From assembly GCA_006546595.1 (NCBI GenBank), contig VIAD01000016.1:1-64000 (forward strand): a stretch of 64,000 nucleotides of DNA. The letters are read 5' to 3'. The notes beneath the pieces are model-generated. The model saw only the letters and a program-made list of their open reading frames with translations, was not told where the DNA came from and ran no database searches. Positions within the stretch are counted from its first letter, which is position 1; every line of letters begins with the position of its first letter. Of this stretch, positions 61,439-64,000 are shown one piece after another. The stretch is from Moraxellaceae bacterium AER2_44_116. GTDB lineage: Bacteria > Pseudomonadota > Gammaproteobacteria > Pseudomonadales > Moraxellaceae. Both the position numbers and the translations under genes were made by a program.

Positions 61439-62419
61439 TTATAACCATTTAGCACGTTTTAACCGACGATACAGCCATAAGCAACCTAATAGCATCACCG
61501 TCATGGCCGCAGGATAGCCAAAATGCCATTTTAATTCGGGCATAAACTCAAAATTCATCCCATAAAAACTGGCGATCATCGTTGGGATCGCCAAAATCGC
61601 GGCCCACGAAGCCAAGCGTTTAACAATCTCATTTTGCCCTACAGAAACCAAGGCAAGGTTAACATCCATCGCCACTCGCAGCATTTCACTTTGCGCGTCA
61701 ATGGCATCGTGAATGCGTAAGGTGTGGTCATGAATATCCCGAAAATACGGCAAAATACCACGAGGAACAATGGTCGCATCAGCGTGATGCATTAAAAAAT
61801 TGCAAATATCTTGCATCGGATTCGCCGCCAATCTTAAACGGACTAAATCAGCTTTTAAATCATATAAATGCCGAATCGTTTGCCGCTTAAAAGTATCGGC
61901 AAAAATATCTTGCTCCAAGGCATGCAAATACACCCCTAAATCTTCGGCGACAGGAAAATAGTTATCCACGACAAAGTCTAATAACGCATAAAGCACATAA
62001 CCCGGCCCATAGCGCATTTGTTTAGGATTTTTCTCACAATGTGTTCTCACGGTTGAGTACGTTAATGACGCACCTTGCCTGACCGTAATGACATAACGCG
62101 CACCGACAAAAATAAACGTTTCACCAAAACAAATATCGTCTTTTTCTAAACGTGCTGTCCGAACGACTATAAATAATGAATCACCATACGCTTCTGCTTT
62201 TGGTCGTTGCTTTTGCCGCAGCGCATCTTCTACCGCCAACTCGTGCAAGCCAAACTCCTCTTGAACGTGTTGTAGTAACGGTGCGTCTGGCTCATACAAA
62301 CCAATCCAAACGAAACTATCTTCATCGGCGGCAAGCGTTTCACTGACATTATCTAAATCGACATCGGCAAATTTTTGCCCTGTTTTCCGACTATACGCGA
62401 CACAATTCACAACACCCAT
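61439..62419 (-). CDS. corA: CorA-family magnesium/cobalt transporter
   Basis: 326 aa. A long cytoplasmic N-domain (FVWIGLYEPDAPLLQHVQEE, LRQKQRPKAEAYGDSLFIV) is followed by the stalk helix and two C-terminal membrane helices. The pore signature YGMNFEFMPEL (GMN) lies after the first. It would form a pentamer importing Mg2+ or related ions. A short basic tail (RRLKRAKW) ends the protein. The ATG at 62419 is preferred; 62443 adds 8 residues. Confidence 0.94.
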   Translation of the reverse strand: MGVVNCVAYSRKTGQKFADVDLDNVSETLAADEDSFVWIGLYEPDAPLLQHVQEEFGLHELAVEDALRQKQRPKAEAYGDSLFIVVRTARLEKDDICFGETFIFVGARYVITVRQGASLTYSTVRTHCEKNPKQMRYGPGYVLYALLDFVVDNYFPVAEDLGVYLHALEQDIFADTFKRQTIRHLYDLKADLVRLRLAANPMQDICNFLMHHADATIVPRGILPYFRDIHDHTLRIHDAIDAQSEMLRVAMDVNLALVSVGQNEIVKRLASWAAILAIPTMIASFYGMNFEFMPELKWHFGYPAAMTVMLLGCLWLYRRLKRAKWL

Positions 62420-62627
62420 CTTGTCATTTTCCTTTCTATACACATTCAGATCATGTTAAGTTTTGCCACAATTGATTAACAACTTTAGCAGTCATCACCG
62501 CAAAGTCGTGGTAGTGTGTCATTAAATCGGCTCTTCTTGAGCGGTTATTGTGATTAAATATTGCCGACTTATGCGGATTAGCACTGAGTCTGACCTTTCA
62601 TTTTTCAATTTTTAAACAGTTATTATT

Positions 62628-64000
62628 ATGGCTAAATGGTTTGGTATTGATCGTCTCCTTTCTGCAACATCACGTAAAGCCTTAAATACGTGGGTAACTC
62701 CACAGATCGTTCCCGAAAACGCCAGTGACTTGCATTTAGACCCTGAAAAACCTATTTGTTACGTCCTACAAAGCCCTTCTTTTTCTAATTTATTAGTCGT
62801 CGATGAAGCGACTCAGCGTCTAAAACTACCACGTCCTGTTGATACAATTGCCAGTAATTTGGTACATGAAAAACAAGCGTTTTTCTATCTGACGCAAGAA
62901 ACAACCCAACAGTCCGCACAAAAAAACCGTTTTGAATATCCTGAGCGTTTTAGCCGCTTAGTTGAAGCCGTCAAAGAAAATCCCGATTTAGATATTCAAT
63001 TTGTGCCTGTCATTGTCTTTTGGGGACGTTCACCCGATAAAGAAGACTCATTGTTCAAAATCATGTTTTCGGACTCGTGGACAACGCCCAACGCCGTCAA
63101 ACAATTATTCACCGTTGCTCTCAATGGCAATGAAACGATTGTCAAATTTGGCTACCCGTTATCCGTACGTAGTTTAATGACGGATGACATGAGTAGCTCG
63201 TTGGCCTTACGCAAAATTTCGCGGGTATTGCGCGTGCATTTCCGTCGGCAACGGGAAATGGTGATTGGCCCTGACTTGTCACATCGTCGCAATTTAATGC
63301 ACAGCATTTTGCAATCCACGGCTGTTCGCGCTGCAATTCAAGAAGAATTACAAACGCCAGAGCAAACCTTAACCCCTGAACTGTTAGAAGAAAAAGCCCG
63401 CGCCTATGTCAATGAAATTGCTGCTGACTATTCTTACCAAGTGATTCGCGGCCTACAAATCAGCCTAAACTGGTTGTGGAATCGCCTCTATGATGGGATT
63501 GATATTCATCACTTCGATACGGTCACAGAAGTCGCGCAAGACCATGAAATTATTTATGTGCCGTGTCATCGTAGCCATATTGATTATTTATTACTGTCTT
63601 ATGTCGTCGTGACTCGTGGCTTGATGCCGCCGCATATCGCCGCAGGGGCTAACCTCAACATGCCTGTTATCGGCCCGATCTTACGGCGTGGTGGCGCGTT
63701 TTTTATGAAGCGTTCATTCAAAGGCAACCCGATTTATAGCGCGGTATTTACTGAGTATCTGCATTTAATCACCACCAAAGGCTTTCCAATCGAATACTTT
63801 ATTGAAGGTGGACGCTCACGGACAGGTCGTTTATTGCCGCCCAAAGCAGGCATGTTGGCGATGACAGTAAAAAGCTTTTTACGTGACAATACCCGCCCTA
63901 TCGTCTTTATTCCCACGTATATTGGTTATGAGCGACTGATGGAAGGCAGCACCTATGTTGGTGAATTGCGTGGTGCAGACAAAGAAAAAGAAAACCTCTG
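62628..64000 (+). CDS. plsB: Glycerol-3-phosphate acyltransferase, 3' partial
   Basis: First 457 codons of PlsB; the frame is open to the window edge (family length about 810). It starts MAKWFGIDRLLSATSRKALN. Acyltransferase motif I is VPCHRSHIDYLLLSYVV (HxxxxD), then GANLNMPVIGPILRRGGAFF (motif II), IEGGRSRTGRLLPPKAGML (motif III) and FIPTYIGYERLMEG. It makes lysophosphatidic acid at the inner membrane, the entry step of phospholipid synthesis. No strong Shine-Dalgarno precedes the ATG. It is divergent from corA. Confidence 0.95.
   Translation, partial: MAKWFGIDRLLSATSRKALNTWVTPQIVPENASDLHLDPEKPICYVLQSPSFSNLLVVDEATQRLKLPRPVDTIASNLVHEKQAFFYLTQETTQQSAQKNRFEYPERFSRLVEAVKENPDLDIQFVPVIVFWGRSPDKEDSLFKIMFSDSWTTPNAVKQLFTVALNGNETIVKFGYPLSVRSLMTDDMSSSLALRKISRVLRVHFRRQREMVIGPDLSHRRNLMHSILQSTAVRAAIQEELQTPEQTLTPELLEEKARAYVNEIAADYSYQVIRGLQISLNWLWNRLYDGIDIHHFDTVTEVAQDHEIIYVPCHRSHIDYLLLSYVVVTRGLMPPHIAAGANLNMPVIGPILRRGGAFFMKRSFKGNPIYSAVFTEYLHLITTKGFPIEYFIEGGRSRTGRLLPPKAGMLAMTVKSFLRDNTRPIVFIPTYIGYERLMEGSTYVGELRGADKEKENL

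Overview
The window looks like chromosomal core DNA of a gammaproteobacterium in the order Pseudomonadales, at moderate GC. The gene order gluQ–cbrX–cbrA–cbrB–(crcZ)–pcnB–folK–panB–panC–panD is the order I know from Pseudomonas, and hptB–hsbR–hsbA and desB–desC are also Pseudomonas-style sets. The AT-leaning codon use and the pilin, NadM-Nudix and GlpD/AGPS-like content fit a Moraxellaceae-type relative better than Pseudomonas itself. The genus is my inference.

Layout. 1-10.6 kb: GluQ-RS, the CbrX/CbrA/CbrB carbon-nitrogen two-component system, a strong candidate for a CrcZ-type Hfq/Crc-sequestering sRNA with its own sigma-54 promoter and a cluster of TGTTAC boxes, then pcnB, folK and the pantothenate genes. 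10.6-16 kb: a hotdog protein with a divergent TetR regulator, bifunctional NadM-Nudix, an unrecognised coiled-coil membrane protein, a stand-alone nucleotidyl-cyclase-like protein, a broken small membrane gene and a DEDDh exonuclease. 16-23.4 kb: malate synthase G, AspRS, YebC and an AT-rich OLD-type ATPase/TOPRIM gene. 23.4-33.6 kb: secreted lipase, DedA, tandem GST-N protein, M48 lipoprotein, an FGGY kinase/GlpD/AGPS-like oxidase cluster and a DUF4062 protein. 33.7-44 kb: murI, tRNA-Gly, cysS, then kdsD-kdsC-lptC-lptA-lptB-rpoN-hpf-rapZ-ptsO (with no ptsN) and darP.

44-54 kb is the most unusual region: four consecutive paralogues of a SEC-C/TPR/GT41 (OGT-like) glycosyltransferase, followed by two nearly identical pilA genes, each with a sigma-54 promoter, and a third divergent pilin. 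54-64 kb: HptB/HsbR/HsbA signalling genes, a patatin phospholipase, the DesB/DesC desaturase pair, TesB, CorA and the start of plsB, which runs off the window.

Regulatory links inside the window: rpoN (39.9 kb) encodes the sigma factor predicted to read the crcZ and pilA promoters, and CbrB is the predicted activator for crcZ. The intergenic spaces carry a family of roughly 50-70 bp palindromic repeats (TTCGACTCCGCTCAG ... CTGAGCGGAGTCGAA, plus a CTTGTCGAAG variant) at ten places. A second family (TAGGGGC... GCCCCTA) occurs at three places. All function calls come from reading the sequence; no database search was run.
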